A DNA stretch of 64,000 nucleotides from Plantactinospora soyae (GCF_014874095.1 NZ_JADBEB010000001.1:2666001-2730000), one strand, 5' to 3'; shown: positions 32,902-42,970, counted from the stretch's first letter. The notes: a model not told the origin generated them from the letters alone. Program-made: numbers and translations.

Positions 32902-32974
32902 CGCTCCGTCGTCGACGGTGGTGCTCCTACCAGTTCACCGTCCGCCGACTACCCGTTCCTCGTGTCGACGAGGA

Positions 32975-35299
32975 TCAGGCGAAGCAGTTGTCGATCTCCG
33001 AGCGGCCCGCACAGTTGTCGGGCCGGTTCTTGAAGATGACCGAATCGTCGTCCACCTTGACCTTGGCGTGGTCGGCGAAGACCCCGCCGCCCTTCTTGGT
33101 GGCGTCGTTCTCGGTGATCTTGACCCAGGACAGTTTCAGCGAACCGCCCTTGATCGCGATGCCGCCACCGACCGAGCGGGGACCGACCGCGCTGTTGTGG
33201 CTGATCTCGGTCTTCCGCACGATCACCTCGGACTTCTCGCCGAAGATCCCGCCGCCGTCACCACGGGTGGTGTTGCGGGTGATCTTGCTGTCGTCCACCA
33301 CGAGCAGACCCTTGATGGTGGCGATGCCACCGCCGTTCGCGGTCCCGAGGTTCTGGCTGACGTTGACGTGCCGCACCGTCAGGGTGGCGTCCTTGTTGAA
33401 CAGGCCGCCGCCCACCTTGGCGGTGTTGCCGTTGACCTCGCCGTCCTCGACCTTCGTCCGGGCCGAGACGCTGGCGATGCCGCCGCCCTCGGCCGCGTTG
33501 TTGTGCTCGAAGGCGCTCTTGTAGATGTCGGCCGCACCCTGGTAGTTGGCGAGTCCGCCGCCTGCCCGGTAGGCACTGTTGTCGAAGAACTCCGACTTCT
33601 CCACGGTGAGGACGCCACCGTTGAGAATGCCGCCACCGCTGCCGGAGGAGCTGTTGTCGACGAACTTGCTCTCCACGACCGCCAGGTGGCCGTCGTTGAA
33701 GATCGCCCCGCCGCCACCCTCCTTGGAGAGGGCGGTGCTGTGCGCGACCGTGATGCGCTTGACGACAGCGCTGGCGCCGTGGTCGACGGAGATCGCTCCG
33801 CCGTCCGAGGCCCGACCGTTCTTGAGGAACACGTCGCTCAGCTCCAGCTCGCCACCGTCGCGGACGGTGAAGAAGCGGAAGTCCTTGGCGTACGAGTCCC
33901 GCTTGATGGTCGCGCCCTCGCCCTTGATCTTGATCGGCGTCTTGATGACCGGCAGGCCCGAGTTGTCGCCGTACTTGTGGCCCTTGCCGCCGTTCTTGTC
34001 ATCCTTGCCGTTCTTGTCATCCTTGCTGTCGTCCTTGAAACCCTTGCCGTTGTACTTGTCACCACTGTCGTCGTACGCGGTGAGCACGTACGTGCACTTC
34101 GGCGCGAGCGTGAGGCTGGCCCCACCCTCGGCGTTGGCGTGCACCAGCGCCGCGATGAGCTCGTCCGGGTCGCACGGTACGGACGTTTCCTTCTTGTCCT
34201 TCTCGTCCTTCTCGTCCTTCTCGTCCTTCCCGCACTCCCAGCCCGAGCCCTGGCTGCCGCCGCTCTCCGAGCCGCCCTGCCAGCCGGAGCCGCTCTCGCT
34301 CCCGCTCTCGGACCCGCCGTGCCAGCGCGAGCTGTCCGAACCGGGGGTCTCCCCGGACGCACCGTTCTCGCCGCCACCCTGCGAGCCACCCTGCCAGCCG
34401 GAGCCGCTCTGCGAACCGCTCTGCGAACCGCCCTGCGAGCCGCCCTGCCAGTTGGATCCGCCCTCGGACCCGCCCTGCGAGCCACCCTGCGAACCGCCCT
34501 GCCAGTTGGACCCGCCCTGCGAGCCACCCTGCCAGCCGGAGCCGTGCGAGTCCTTGGACTCCTCAGCCTTCTCCTTCGAGTCCTTGGACTCCTCGGGCTT
34601 GGGCTTCGGGTCCTTGGTCTCGGTCGGTCCGGCCTTCGGGTCCTTGGTCTCGGCCGGTCCGGCCTTCGGGTCCTTGGATGCCGTCGGTCCGGCCTTCGGG
34701 TCCTTGGTCTCGGTCGGTCCGGCCTTCGGGTCCTTGGATGCCGTCGGTCCGGCCTTCGGGTCCTTGGTCTCGGCCGGTCCGGCCTTCGGGTCCTTGGATG
34801 CCGTCGGTCCGGCCTTCGGGTCCTTGGTCTCGGCCGGCTTGGCCTTCGGGTCCTTGGACTCCTCGGGCTTGGCCTTCGGGTCCTTCGACTCTTCCGGCTT
34901 GCCGTGCTCACCCTGGCCCTGCCACGACCCGTTCCAGCCTCCGCTGTTTCCGGTGTCGCAGCCCTTGTCCTTCTCCCCACCCTGCCAGCCGCTGCCGCCA
35001 GAGTTCTGACCCTCTTCGGGCTTGCCCTTCGAGTCCTTGGGGTCTTCGTCGTGCTTGCCGGGATCCTTGCCGTTCTCGCCTTTGTCGTTGTCAGCGGCGA
35101 CGACGGACAGCTGTCCCAGGTTCAGATCGGTCAGGCCCTTGTCTCCGGCCAGCGTTGCCACGCCGGTCAGGCCAGCAGCCCCGACCACCAGGCTGCCCGC
35201 GACGACGATGCCTCCGGCTAAGAACCACCGGGACCGCCGCCTTGTGGGCCGCGTTGTGGGCTGACCGGGATCCACGTGGCTCCCTTGGAATTCGGACAT
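32975..35299 (-). CDS. Repeat-rich surface protein with C-terminal beta-helix
   Basis: 774 residues from ATG 35299, with GGGAG nine bases upstream. A basic N-terminus and hydrophobic helix (WFLAGGIVVAGSLVVGAAGL) target it to the membrane or outside. Residues about 140-250 repeat a ten-residue KDPKAGPTAS/KDPKAGPAET unit; about 260-400 are Gly/Ser/Gln/Trp repeats (GGSQGGSNWQ); a KDEKDEKDEKDKK run follows. The final 300 residues are a right-handed beta-helix like polymorphic outer-membrane or pectate-lyase-type proteins, with GGGI/GGGLF turns. Probably a cell-envelope or matrix protein; no catalytic residues recognised. Confidence 0.85.
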   Translation of the reverse strand: MSEFQGSHVDPGQPTTRPTRRRSRWFLAGGIVVAGSLVVGAAGLTGVATLAGDKGLTDLNLGQLSVVAADNDKGENGKDPGKHDEDPKDSKGKPEEGQNSGGSGWQGGEKDKGCDTGNSGGWNGSWQGQGEHGKPEESKDPKAKPEESKDPKAKPAETKDPKAGPTASKDPKAGPAETKDPKAGPTASKDPKAGPTETKDPKAGPTASKDPKAGPAETKDPKAGPTETKDPKPKPEESKDSKEKAEESKDSHGSGWQGGSQGGSNWQGGSQGGSQGGSEGGSNWQGGSQGGSQSGSQSGSGWQGGSQGGGENGASGETPGSDSSRWHGGSESGSESGSGWQGGSESGGSQGSGWECGKDEKDEKDEKDKKETSVPCDPDELIAALVHANAEGGASLTLAPKCTYVLTAYDDSGDKYNGKGFKDDSKDDKNGKDDKNGGKGHKYGDNSGLPVIKTPIKIKGEGATIKRDSYAKDFRFFTVRDGGELELSDVFLKNGRASDGGAISVDHGASAVVKRITVAHSTALSKEGGGGAIFNDGHLAVVESKFVDNSSSGSGGGILNGGVLTVEKSEFFDNSAYRAGGGLANYQGAADIYKSAFEHNNAAEGGGIASVSARTKVEDGEVNGNTAKVGGGLFNKDATLTVRHVNVSQNLGTANGGGIATIKGLLVVDDSKITRNTTRGDGGGIFGEKSEVIVRKTEISHNSAVGPRSVGGGIAIKGGSLKLSWVKITENDATKKGGGVFADHAKVKVDDDSVIFKNRPDNCAGRSEIDNCFA
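34250..34560 (-). repeat. Gly/Ser/Gln/Trp-coding repeat block
   Basis: Irregular repeats of CCCTGCGAGCC/CCCTGCCAG on the plus strand encode GGSQGGS, GSNWQ and GSGWQ on the minus strand. Units vary in order and length, giving a flexible low-complexity segment of the surface protein. Confidence 0.8.
34556..34905 (-). repeat. 30-bp tandem repeat encoding ten-residue KDPK units
   Basis: About eleven to twelve 30-base units sharing GGCCTTCGGGTCCTTGG alternate between two variants (TAS and [AT]ET coding). Near-identity at the DNA level in the centre indicates recent slippage or recombination. Edges are more diverged (KPEES, KAEES). Confidence 0.85.
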
Positions 35300-35353
35300 C
35301 AAGCTCCCTGCCTTTCGAATACAAGACACGGCCGCACCAAGTGGGGCGCGGAG

Positions 35354-35374
35354 GGCTACAAATGGGTTGTAGCC
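35354..35374. promoter_or_regulatory. Perfect inverted repeat upstream of the beta-helix gene
   Basis: GGCTACAA (35354-35361) and TTGTAGCC (35367-35374) flank ATGGG, 55-75 bases upstream of the gene start. The 394-base gap (35300-35693) has lower GC than its surroundings and no convincing gene. The repeat may be an operator or a leader hairpin. Confidence 0.5.
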
Positions 35375-35693
35375 ACTGAACGTCACCGTACGGCCCCGTT
35401 CCGGGCATCGCGGGCTTATATGAGGAAAACCCACGATCAAGTGGAATTAGGCCGCTGCACGCTTGAAAAGTGCGAACCAGATAGATGGCGGCCAGATCCC
35501 ATCAATTCATTCCGGGCAAGGAAAAGCAGACAGGGCGTCCGAAGGACTTATTACGCCATACCTCAAAGACACCCCGTGAAGGACGAATCCGTACATCCGA
35601 CGCGTAGAGGCACTGCTGGCACGAAAGGCGTCCTATCCCGGTCAGGGATCCTCCGGATGGCGGCCCGTCCGGGCGACCGGCGAGACTGGCCCG

Positions 35694-36386
35694 GTGACGC
35701 CCGTTATCGACGACTACGTCGCCGCCGTGGGTTCGGGGCTGCGGGGCGCCGCCCGACTCCGCGCGGACATGCTGACCGAGATCCGCGACGCGCTGGTCGA
35801 CGCTGCCGAGAGCCACCAACGGGACGGGGCCGGTACGCCCGAGGCGGAGCGGCTCGCCGTACAGGAGTTCGGGTCGGCGCGGCGGATCGCGGCGGGACTG
35901 CAGAACGTACTGGCCGTGGACCAGGCCCGGCGTACGGCGGGACTGCTGCTCGCCGTACTCGGCACCCAGTACCTGACGACCGAACTGATGGGCCGGACAG
36001 GTGGCTGGGAGCAACTGTGGGGCGCCAACGAGCCGGGTGGGGCGTACCTGTGGCTGGCGCGGGCGACGGATGTCTTCTCCGGGCTCGCCCTCACCAGCGC
36101 CGTCGTCGCGGTCGTCCTGCTGCGCTGGGGGCTGCGCCACGTGGGGATCCACCTGGTCGTGGCGCGGCTGACCGCCGTACTCGCCTCGGTGGTGATCGGG
36201 ACGACGCTGCTCTGCGGCAGCCTGCTGACCGTGCTGCCGCCCGAGGCCGGCGGTGTCGGGCTGCTCGTGGGCGGGCTGGTCTGGCTGACGTTGTCTGCCC
36301 TGGTGCTCGCCTCCGCCTGGCACTGCTGGCGGGCGGCGGCACCGCACCAGGAGTTCCGGCCGCCGGGCCAACTCGTCGGGTCGTAA
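35694..36386 (+). CDS. Permease-prefix-domain membrane protein
   Basis: 230 residues from GTG 35694. Residues 1-75 match the permease prefix domain found at the front of ABC permeases and near PadR genes (VIDDYVAAVGSGLRGAARLRADMLTEIRD, here positions 4-32, then AERLAVQEFGSARRIAAGL). Four membrane helices follow (about 80-96, 125-146, 150-175, 183-205). No PadR gene or ATPase is adjacent. Role unknown, possibly a membrane sensor. Confidence 0.8.
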   Translation: MTPVIDDYVAAVGSGLRGAARLRADMLTEIRDALVDAAESHQRDGAGTPEAERLAVQEFGSARRIAAGLQNVLAVDQARRTAGLLLAVLGTQYLTTELMGRTGGWEQLWGANEPGGAYLWLARATDVFSGLALTSAVVAVVLLRWGLRHVGIHLVVARLTAVLASVVIGTTLLCGSLLTVLPPEAGGVGLLVGGLVWLTLSALVLASAWHCWRAAAPHQEFRPPGQLVGS

Positions 36387-36563
36387 CGGGCGGACAATTG
36401 GTCTCGGGCGTCCACACAGGAGGGTCGCGACCTCGCCGACGGTCGACACCCCTGGTCATGACCGGCGTGACCGGTGACGGCGCCGTGTCGATCCGGTCTC
36501 GGTTGATCCAGATCACAAGGAGATGGGTCGCGTGACTGGACGGATGGTCGTACTCTCCGGGCC

Positions 36564-38375
36564 GTGAGTGACGGGGACTACGGGCATCAGCCGCCGGCCG
36601 GATACCAGCCACCCGGCGGTTATCCGTCGCCGGCCGGATCCGAGCCGGCCGGTAGTTACCGAGCCTCCGGCGATGACCAGTCTCCGGACAGCTACCCGGC
36701 ACCGGACAGCTACCAGCGGCCGGTCAGCGGCCCGCCGCCGCGCGAGTACCAGCCGTCCGCCGACGACCAGCCGGCCGGCGGCTACCAGCGGCCCGCCGGC
36801 TACCCGGCTCCGGGGGATCACCAGTCCCCAGGCGGCTACCCGGCTCCGGGCGGTTACCAGTCTCCGGGCGGTTACCAGTCCTCGGGAAGCTACCCAGCCC
36901 CGGGCGGCTACCAGTCCCCGGGCGGGTATCAGTCGCCCGCCGGTTACCCGGCGCCGGGCAGGTACCTCCCGCCCGGCAGCTATCCGCCGCCACCCGGTTA
37001 TCCGCCGCCGCCCGGCTATCCGGCTCCGGGTGGCTATCCGCCGCCCGGCGGCTACCCGGGGCCGGGCGGTTATCCCGGTGCCGGTGGCCCGGTGCCGCCC
37101 GCCCGGCGCTCGTGGCGACCGTGGGTGGTGGTCGGGACGGTGCTCATGCTCCTGCTCTGCGCGACGCCGCTGGTTGCCGGGGCGGTCGTGCTCGCCCGGA
37201 CCGACTCGGCGAAACCGGGCGCCGGGGCCGGCACGGCGGCGGCCAGCCCGGAGCCCGGTGACGCGCCCACCGTCACCCGGGACTGGCTCGGGGACCGGGT
37301 GATGGGCCTGCTCGACAAGCAGGCGGCCGCGTTGCTCGGCGGCGACGAGAACGGATACCTCGCGCTCGCCCAGGCGGGCACGCCGCTGTCACGGCAGCTC
37401 CGGCGGGAGTTCCGGACCCTGCGGACGATGAAGGTCACCAAGTGGCAGCCGGAGCTGCACGGCAAGCTGGTCCGGCTGGACGAGCCCGGCACCTGGCGGG
37501 CGGACCTCGTCGTCCAGCACTGCTTCGTGACCCCGGACTGCGAGCTCAACGAGATCACGATCGTCACCCGGTGGCGGGACGCGGCCGGCCAGCCGCAGTT
37601 GACCGCGATCGACCCGCCGAGCGGCCCGGACCGGCCACGTCCGTGGGAGACCGACGAACTGGTCGCGTCGATCGGCGACCGGACGCTGGTCGCCACGCCC
37701 CGGGCCTTCCGGGACCGGCTGCCCGAACTGCTGCGCGAGGCCGAGAAGGCGGCCAAGGTCGCCGACCGGTACGCGGTGGACGGCTCGCCGCCGGACCGGT
37801 ACCTGATCTTCTACGCCGGCCCGAACGAGTGGAAGCTCTGGTACGGCGGCGACCGTCCGGAGTGGACCGCCGGCTACGCGGTGCCGGTCGGCGACGAGCA
37901 GTACGACCTGGTGCTCAACTCGAAGGGACTGGCCCCCGGCCAGTACGGCGATCTGATGCGGCACGAGTTGACCCACGCGTCCTCGCTCTCCGGCGCCGGC
38001 CGGATCGACGGCGACGCGTGGTGGCTGGTCGAGGGGGTGGCGGAGAACGCCGCGGCCGGTGGTCAGCCGGCGAACCGCTACCAGGGGTTGCGCGATGTCG
38101 AGCGGCTGGTCGACGCCGGTTGGGACGGCAAGCTCGAGGACGTGGCGCCGGACGACGAGTCGGAGGACTGGCAGGTCGGCGGCAGCTACGGGGTCGGCTA
38201 CCTGGCGGTCCGGCACCTCGTCGACCGGTTCGGCGACGAGAAGGTGCTCAAGTTCTTCGAACTCGTGGTGCACGACGGCAGGTCGGAGACGGATGCCTCG
38301 CAGGAGGCGTTCGGCGTGGCCTGGACGACACTGCACGACGACTGCGTGGAGTACGTCCGCAAGACCGCCTCCTGA
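36564..38375 (+). CDS. Membrane-anchored gluzincin-like metallopeptidase with Pro/Gly/Tyr repeats
   Basis: 603 residues from GTG 36564. Residues 1-178 are a cytoplasmic low-complexity tail of GGYQSPGGYQ/PAPGGYPPP repeats. A membrane helix lies at about 186-210 (WVVVGTVLMLLLCATPLVAG). The exported part has an NTF2-like segment (about 235-350) and a C-terminal domain with HELTH (His467-His471) and WLVEGVAEN, the zinc site of gluzincin (MA clan) peptidases. Substrate unknown; the Tyr/Pro tail is typical of actinobacterial membrane proteins and may drive clustering. Confidence 0.85.
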   Translation: MSDGDYGHQPPAGYQPPGGYPSPAGSEPAGSYRASGDDQSPDSYPAPDSYQRPVSGPPPREYQPSADDQPAGGYQRPAGYPAPGDHQSPGGYPAPGGYQSPGGYQSSGSYPAPGGYQSPGGYQSPAGYPAPGRYLPPGSYPPPPGYPPPPGYPAPGGYPPPGGYPGPGGYPGAGGPVPPARRSWRPWVVVGTVLMLLLCATPLVAGAVVLARTDSAKPGAGAGTAAASPEPGDAPTVTRDWLGDRVMGLLDKQAAALLGGDENGYLALAQAGTPLSRQLRREFRTLRTMKVTKWQPELHGKLVRLDEPGTWRADLVVQHCFVTPDCELNEITIVTRWRDAAGQPQLTAIDPPSGPDRPRPWETDELVASIGDRTLVATPRAFRDRLPELLREAEKAAKVADRYAVDGSPPDRYLIFYAGPNEWKLWYGGDRPEWTAGYAVPVGDEQYDLVLNSKGLAPGQYGDLMRHELTHASSLSGAGRIDGDAWWLVEGVAENAAAGGQPANRYQGLRDVERLVDAGWDGKLEDVAPDDESEDWQVGGSYGVGYLAVRHLVDRFGDEKVLKFFELVVHDGRSETDASQEAFGVAWTTLHDDCVEYVRKTAS

Positions 38376-38429
38376 CCGTGGCCGTCCCGCCGCCCGGGTC
38401 GGCCGTGGCTGTCCCGCCGCCCGGCTCGG
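38376..38429 (+). repeat. 27-bp direct duplication
   Basis: CCGTGGCCGTCCCGCCGCCC and the seven following bases (38376-38402) are repeated with two changes at 38403-38429, right after the metallopeptidase stop. The remaining 138 bases before the next gene show no clear promoter. Confidence 0.8.
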
Positions 38430-38567
38430 CGGCGGGCGCCCGGTGCCGCGTCGGGACGGTGGCAGCCGTGGCGACGCCGTTCGAAGGGGCGACGGCGCAG
38501 CTCGCGGGGGTGGTACGGGCCTGCGCGTCGGGTCGTCCGGGCGCCCCGCACCTCGTACCATGGCGTC

Positions 38568-39979
38568 GTGCGCCGTGCCTCTCCGCCGCGCCTGTCCGCA
38601 GTAACGCGGCCCCGTCGACCAGTCACCTCCGCCACCCTGATCGCCGTCAGCGTCCTGTTCGGCCTCTCCGCCGCCTCGTGTGAGGAGGACGGCGACGTCG
38701 GGCTGGCCAGCGCCGAACGGACCAGCGTCGCCGAACTGGTCGACGCGTCGGCCAGCGTGACGGCGCGGGCCGCCGCCACGCTCAGCGCCCCCGCCGACGG
38801 CACGCTGACCGAGCTGCGGGTGAGCCCGGGTGATCGGGTGAAGTCGGGCCAGGTCCTCGCCGTCATCACCTCGCCCTCGGCCCGGAACCGGCTGGCCAAG
38901 GCCCGGCAGGCGCGCGATGCGGCCCGACGTGCGGGGCGGGGGATCGGCGGTGCCGGTGACCTGTCCCGGCTGCGCCGGGGCACCGACCGGGCGGCGGCAC
39001 AGGCGTTCGACGCCGCCCGCAAGGCCGCCGACAATCTCACCGATCCGCGCCACCGGGCCGTACTGCTCGCCCAGGTCCGGGCCGCGCAGCGGCAGTACGA
39101 GGCGGCGTCCGAGGTCGCCGGGGATGCGGTCCGCGCCGTCCAGCGTGGCGTCGCCGGGCTGAACTCCGCCGTACGCGCGCTCTCCGAGGCGCAGCGGTTG
39201 CAGGCCGAGCAGGCGTACGACCTGGCGAAGGCGACGGTGGACGCACTCGTGCTGCGGGCGCCGATCGGCGGCGTGGTGCAGTTCGGCGGGCCCGCCCCGG
39301 CCGGCGGCTCCGGCTCAGCCGATGCGCTGGCCGGTCTGCTCGGGGCGACCGGTGGGCTCGGTGCACCGACCGGGATCGACCCGGCCGGGCTGCTCGGCGG
39401 CGGCACCCCGACCGCGCCCGTGGCCGGGGTGGACGGCGCCGTACCGGTCGGCGGGCGGGTGAGCGCGGGAACGGCCGTACTCACCGTGGTCGACCTGACC
39501 GACCTGGGGCTGGTGGCCGACGTCGACGAGACCGACGTGCTGCTGGTGACCGAGGGGGTGCCGGGGACGGTCGAACTCGACGCCGCTCCCGGCGCCACCT
39601 ATCCGGCCGGGGTCCGTTCGGTCGACGTACTGCCGACCGCGTCCAGCAGGGGTGGCGTCTCGTACCGGGTACGGCTCTCGCTCGGCCCGGGGCGGTTCGC
39701 CGACGGGCGGGCCGCGCCCGCGCCACGACCCGGAATGAGCGCGGTGGTCCGGCTGCGGGTCCGGGAGGCCACGGACGCGGTGACGGTACCGGCGGCGGCG
39801 GTGCACTTCGCCGAGGGGCGGGACGCGGTGTGGCTGGTCCGGGACGGGATCGCCGAACGGGTGCCGGTCACGGTCGGCGTACAGGGGCAGGACCTGGTGC
39901 AGATCGTCAGCGGCGTACAGCCGGGCCAGCAGGTGGTGGTGACCGGAGCCGACCAGGTGCGTACCGGAGAGCGGGTGCG

Positions 39980-39983
<4 letters not shown>
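38568..39983 (+). CDS. MacA-like periplasmic adaptor (HlyD family)
   Basis: 471 residues. A signal sequence ends near SAASCEED, perhaps a lipobox. A biotinyl-lipoyl-like half (ATLSAPADGTLTELRVSPGDRVKSGQVLAVI) is followed by a long alpha-hairpin (about 100-225), the second lipoyl half (DALVLRAPIGGVVQ), a Gly-rich insertion, and beta-barrel and membrane-proximal domains (GMSAVVRLRV, VPAAAVHFAEGRDAVWLV). It pairs with the ATPase and permease genes that follow, overlapping the ATPase start (GTGA), to make a MacAB-type exporter. Confidence 0.9.
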
Positions 39984-40962
<979 letters not shown>

Positions 40963-40966
<4 letters not shown>

Positions 40967-42147
40967 GGATCGCCGAGGCCTGGCGGGTCGCCCTGGACGC
41001 GCTCTCGGCCAACCGGCTGCGCAGCATGCTCACCATGCTCGGCGTGGTCATCGGGGTGGCCGCGGTGGTGGTACTGGTCGCCATCGGCACCGGCGCCAAG
41101 CGCGAGGTGGAGCAGCAGGTCGAGGGGCTCGGGTCGAACCTGCTCATCGTGGTGCCCGGCCGGATCGACTTCGGCGCGGCACCGGCGGTGTCCCGGCTCT
41201 CGCTGGCCGACGTCGAGGCGGTGAACCGGGTGGTCGGCGATCCGCAGCGGGTCGCGGTCACCGTCACCTCCGGCGAGACGGTACGCGCCGGCACCCGCTC
41301 CGCGTTCACCACCGTGCAGGGCGTGCTGGAGACCACGCCCCAGGTGTTCGTCCGGGAGCTGGACCGGGGCGCCTACCTGACCGGGTCCGACGTGGACACG
41401 TCCCGCCGGGTGGCGGTGCTCGGCGCGACGGTGGCGACCGCGCTCTTCGGCGACCGGGAGCCGGTCGGCCAGCAGGTGGCGATCGCGGGCGTACGGTTCC
41501 GGGTGGTCGGGGTCTTCGCTCCGCTCGGCCAGAGCCTGGGGGTGGACCGGGACGCCGAGGTGCACATCCCGGTGACCGCCGCGCACCGGCTGTACGGCAC
41601 CCAGCGGATCGACGGGATCGCGGTCAAGGCCCCGGACCGGGAGAAGATCTCCGAACTCGGCGACCGGATCGTCGCTGAGTTGTCCCGCCGGCATCCCGAC
41701 ACCGAGTTCAGCGCGGTGACCCAGGAGCAGATTCTCGGCGTACTCGGGGACATTCTCGGGGTGCTGACCGGCGTACTGGCCGCGATCGCCGGGATCTCGC
41801 TGCTGGTCGGCGGCGTCGGCGTCTCCAACATCATGCTGGTCTCGGTACGGGAGCGGACCCGGGAGATCGGCCTGCGCAAGGCGGTCGGAGCCCGGCCCCG
41901 GGACATCGGGATCCAGTTCCTGCTGGAGGCGGTGTTGCTGACCGCCCTGGGCGGGGTGCTCGGGATGGCGCTGGGCGTCGGCGCCGCGTTGCTGGTGTCG
42001 GCCCTTTCCCCGGTGCCGGCCGCCGTCACCTGGTGGTCGTTGGCGCTCGCGTTCGGGGTCTCGGCGGCGGTCGGGATCGTCTTCGGGGTGGTCCCGGCGC
42101 AGCGGGCCGGGCGGTTGGACCCGGTAATCGCCCTCCGTGCCGAATGA
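40963..42147 (+). CDS. ABC transporter permease (MacB type)
   Basis: 394 residues. AWRVALDALSANRLRSMLTMLGVVIGVA is the MacB/FtsX-type first segment (read at about 5-32). A large extracellular domain (about 50-265) follows, then three helices (ILGVLTGVLAAIAGISLLVGG, LLEAVLLTALGGVLGMALG, WWSLALAFGVSAAVGIVFG) with the conserved IMLVSVRERTREIGLRKAVGARP coupling region. It forms the membrane part of the exporter with the two genes upstream. Confidence 0.95.
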
Positions 42148-42242
42148 CCTCGAATGTGCCGTGGTCACCCGTTCCCACCCGGCGCGCAGATGTCCAGGGA
42201 TGATCAATTGCCCGAAGGGATCGCGCCGGTCACAGCCGTCCC

Positions 42243-42259
42243 GTTACCGTACTGGTAAC
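42243..42259. promoter_or_regulatory. Palindrome upstream of the HTH gene
   Basis: GTTACC (42243-42248) and GGTAAC (42254-42259) are separated by GTACT, about 77 bases before the HTH gene. The half-sites recall BldD boxes, but the spacing is two bases too wide. It may be an operator for the HTH-bS22 unit. Confidence 0.5.
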
Positions 42260-42335
42260 ACGCGCGTAGCCCGCCGCGGCGCGGAAGCATCCCACCGGGC
42301 GGCACGCGCCGGGGATTGGAATGGGTTGGTGAGCC

Positions 42336-42548
42336 ATGGCAGGATCACCACAGTCCGACGGCCGAATGCCGGAGGTCAGGTTCCTGACCGTCGCCGAGGT
42401 GGCGACGCTCATGCGGGTGTCGAAGATGACGGTCTACCGGCTCGTGCACTCCGGCGAGCTGACGGCGGTCCGGGTGGGTCGGTCGTTCCGGGTGCCCGAG
42501 CACGCCGTGCACGAGTACCTGCGCGGTGCCTTTCAGGAGACCGCCTGA
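42336..42548 (+). CDS. Excisionase-family HTH protein (Rv0500A-like)
   Basis: 70 residues. MPEVRFLTVAEVATLMRVSK, MTVYRLVHSGELTAVRVGRS and FRVPEHAVHEYL form a MerR/excisionase-type winged HTH. The same small gene precedes bS22 and a galE-like gene in Mycobacterium (Rv0500A-Rv0500B-galE2), and a BldD target (bdtA) is annotated near bldN in streptomycetes; orthology to bdtA is my inference. Conserved position suggests a housekeeping or developmental regulator. Confidence 0.9.
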   Translation: MAGSPQSDGRMPEVRFLTVAEVATLMRVSKMTVYRLVHSGELTAVRVGRSFRVPEHAVHEYLRGAFQETA

Positions 42549-42676
42549 CGGCTGAGCAGGTGTCGGGTCGTCGACCGGGGGCTGGCGACCCGGCCCGTGC
42601 GACGCTCTGGACGCCGCCGGAACGCGGTGCCGGGCCGGTCTCCCGGACGTCCCGGGAGGCTTGTCCAGGGGGCGCG

Positions 42677-42706
42677 TTCGTCCGGCTGATGGCCGAGGGC
42701 TAGTCT
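42677..42706 (+). promoter_or_regulatory. Candidate promoter for bS22
   Basis: TTCGTC (42677-42682) and TAGTCT (42701-42706) are separated by 18 bases, a plausible housekeeping promoter. Transcription would start near 42713 and carry the 28-base palindrome in the leader of the bS22 mRNA. Confidence 0.4.
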
Positions 42707-42781
42707 GGATCGCGGCCGTGGCCACGTGCCGGTGTGTGTGACTGCCCACCGTGCCGGTCCGGTCCGTTGTCCAGCTCGGTT

Positions 42782-42809
42782 ATCGGCGACACCCGCGGGT
42801 GTCGCCGAT
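42782..42809. promoter_or_regulatory. 28-bp perfect palindrome in the bS22 leader
   Basis: ATCGGCGACACCCG (42782-42795) is followed directly by its exact reverse complement (42796-42809). In RNA this makes a strong hairpin ending 33 bases before the bS22 ATG at 42843. It could be a dimer operator, a translational control element or a transcription attenuator. Confidence 0.8.
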
Positions 42810-42842
42810 CCGTCCAGCACGTCGCACCAGAAGGGCTGTCGT

Positions 42843-42944
42843 ATGGGCTCGGTGGTCAAGAAGCGCCGCAAGCGTATGGCCAAGAAGAAGCACCGCAAGC
42901 TGCTGCGCAAGACCCGCGTCCAGCGTCGCCGTCTCGGCAAGTGA
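42843..42944 (+). CDS. Ribosomal protein bS22 (AURKAIP1/COX24 domain)
   Basis: 33 residues, almost entirely basic: [20 protein letters not shown] then [13 protein letters not shown]. This matches the tiny 30S protein bS22 seen in mycobacterial ribosomes and encoded by Rv0500B-type genes; it sits near the decoding centre. AGAAGGG precedes the ATG. The gene is flanked by a perfect palindrome upstream and a perfect hairpin three bases after its stop, so it may be expressed as a separate abundant message. Confidence 0.95.
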   Translation: MGSVVKKRRKRMAKKKHRKLLRKTRVQRRRLGK

Positions 42945-42946
42945 CC

Positions 42947-42970
42947 CTGGCCGGGCTCCTGCCCGGCCAG
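42947..42970 (+). terminator. Perfect hairpin immediately after bS22
   Basis: CTGGCCGGG (42947-42955) and CCCGGCCAG (42962-42970) pair around CTCCTG, two bases after the bS22 stop and about 95 bases before the epimerase start. No T-run. Likely a partial or full terminator that separates bS22 from the genes below. Confidence 0.75.

Noticed and set aside
34556-34905. Considered a CRISPR or satellite array because of regular 30-bp units
   Set aside because: Units are contiguous without unique spacers and encode an in-frame decapeptide repeat.
32918-35221. 767-codon plus-strand frame opposite the beta-helix gene
   Set aside because: Consists of Leu/Ala/Arg repeats created by the antisense of the KDPK and GGSQ repeats; the minus-strand product has signal, repeats and a beta-helix.
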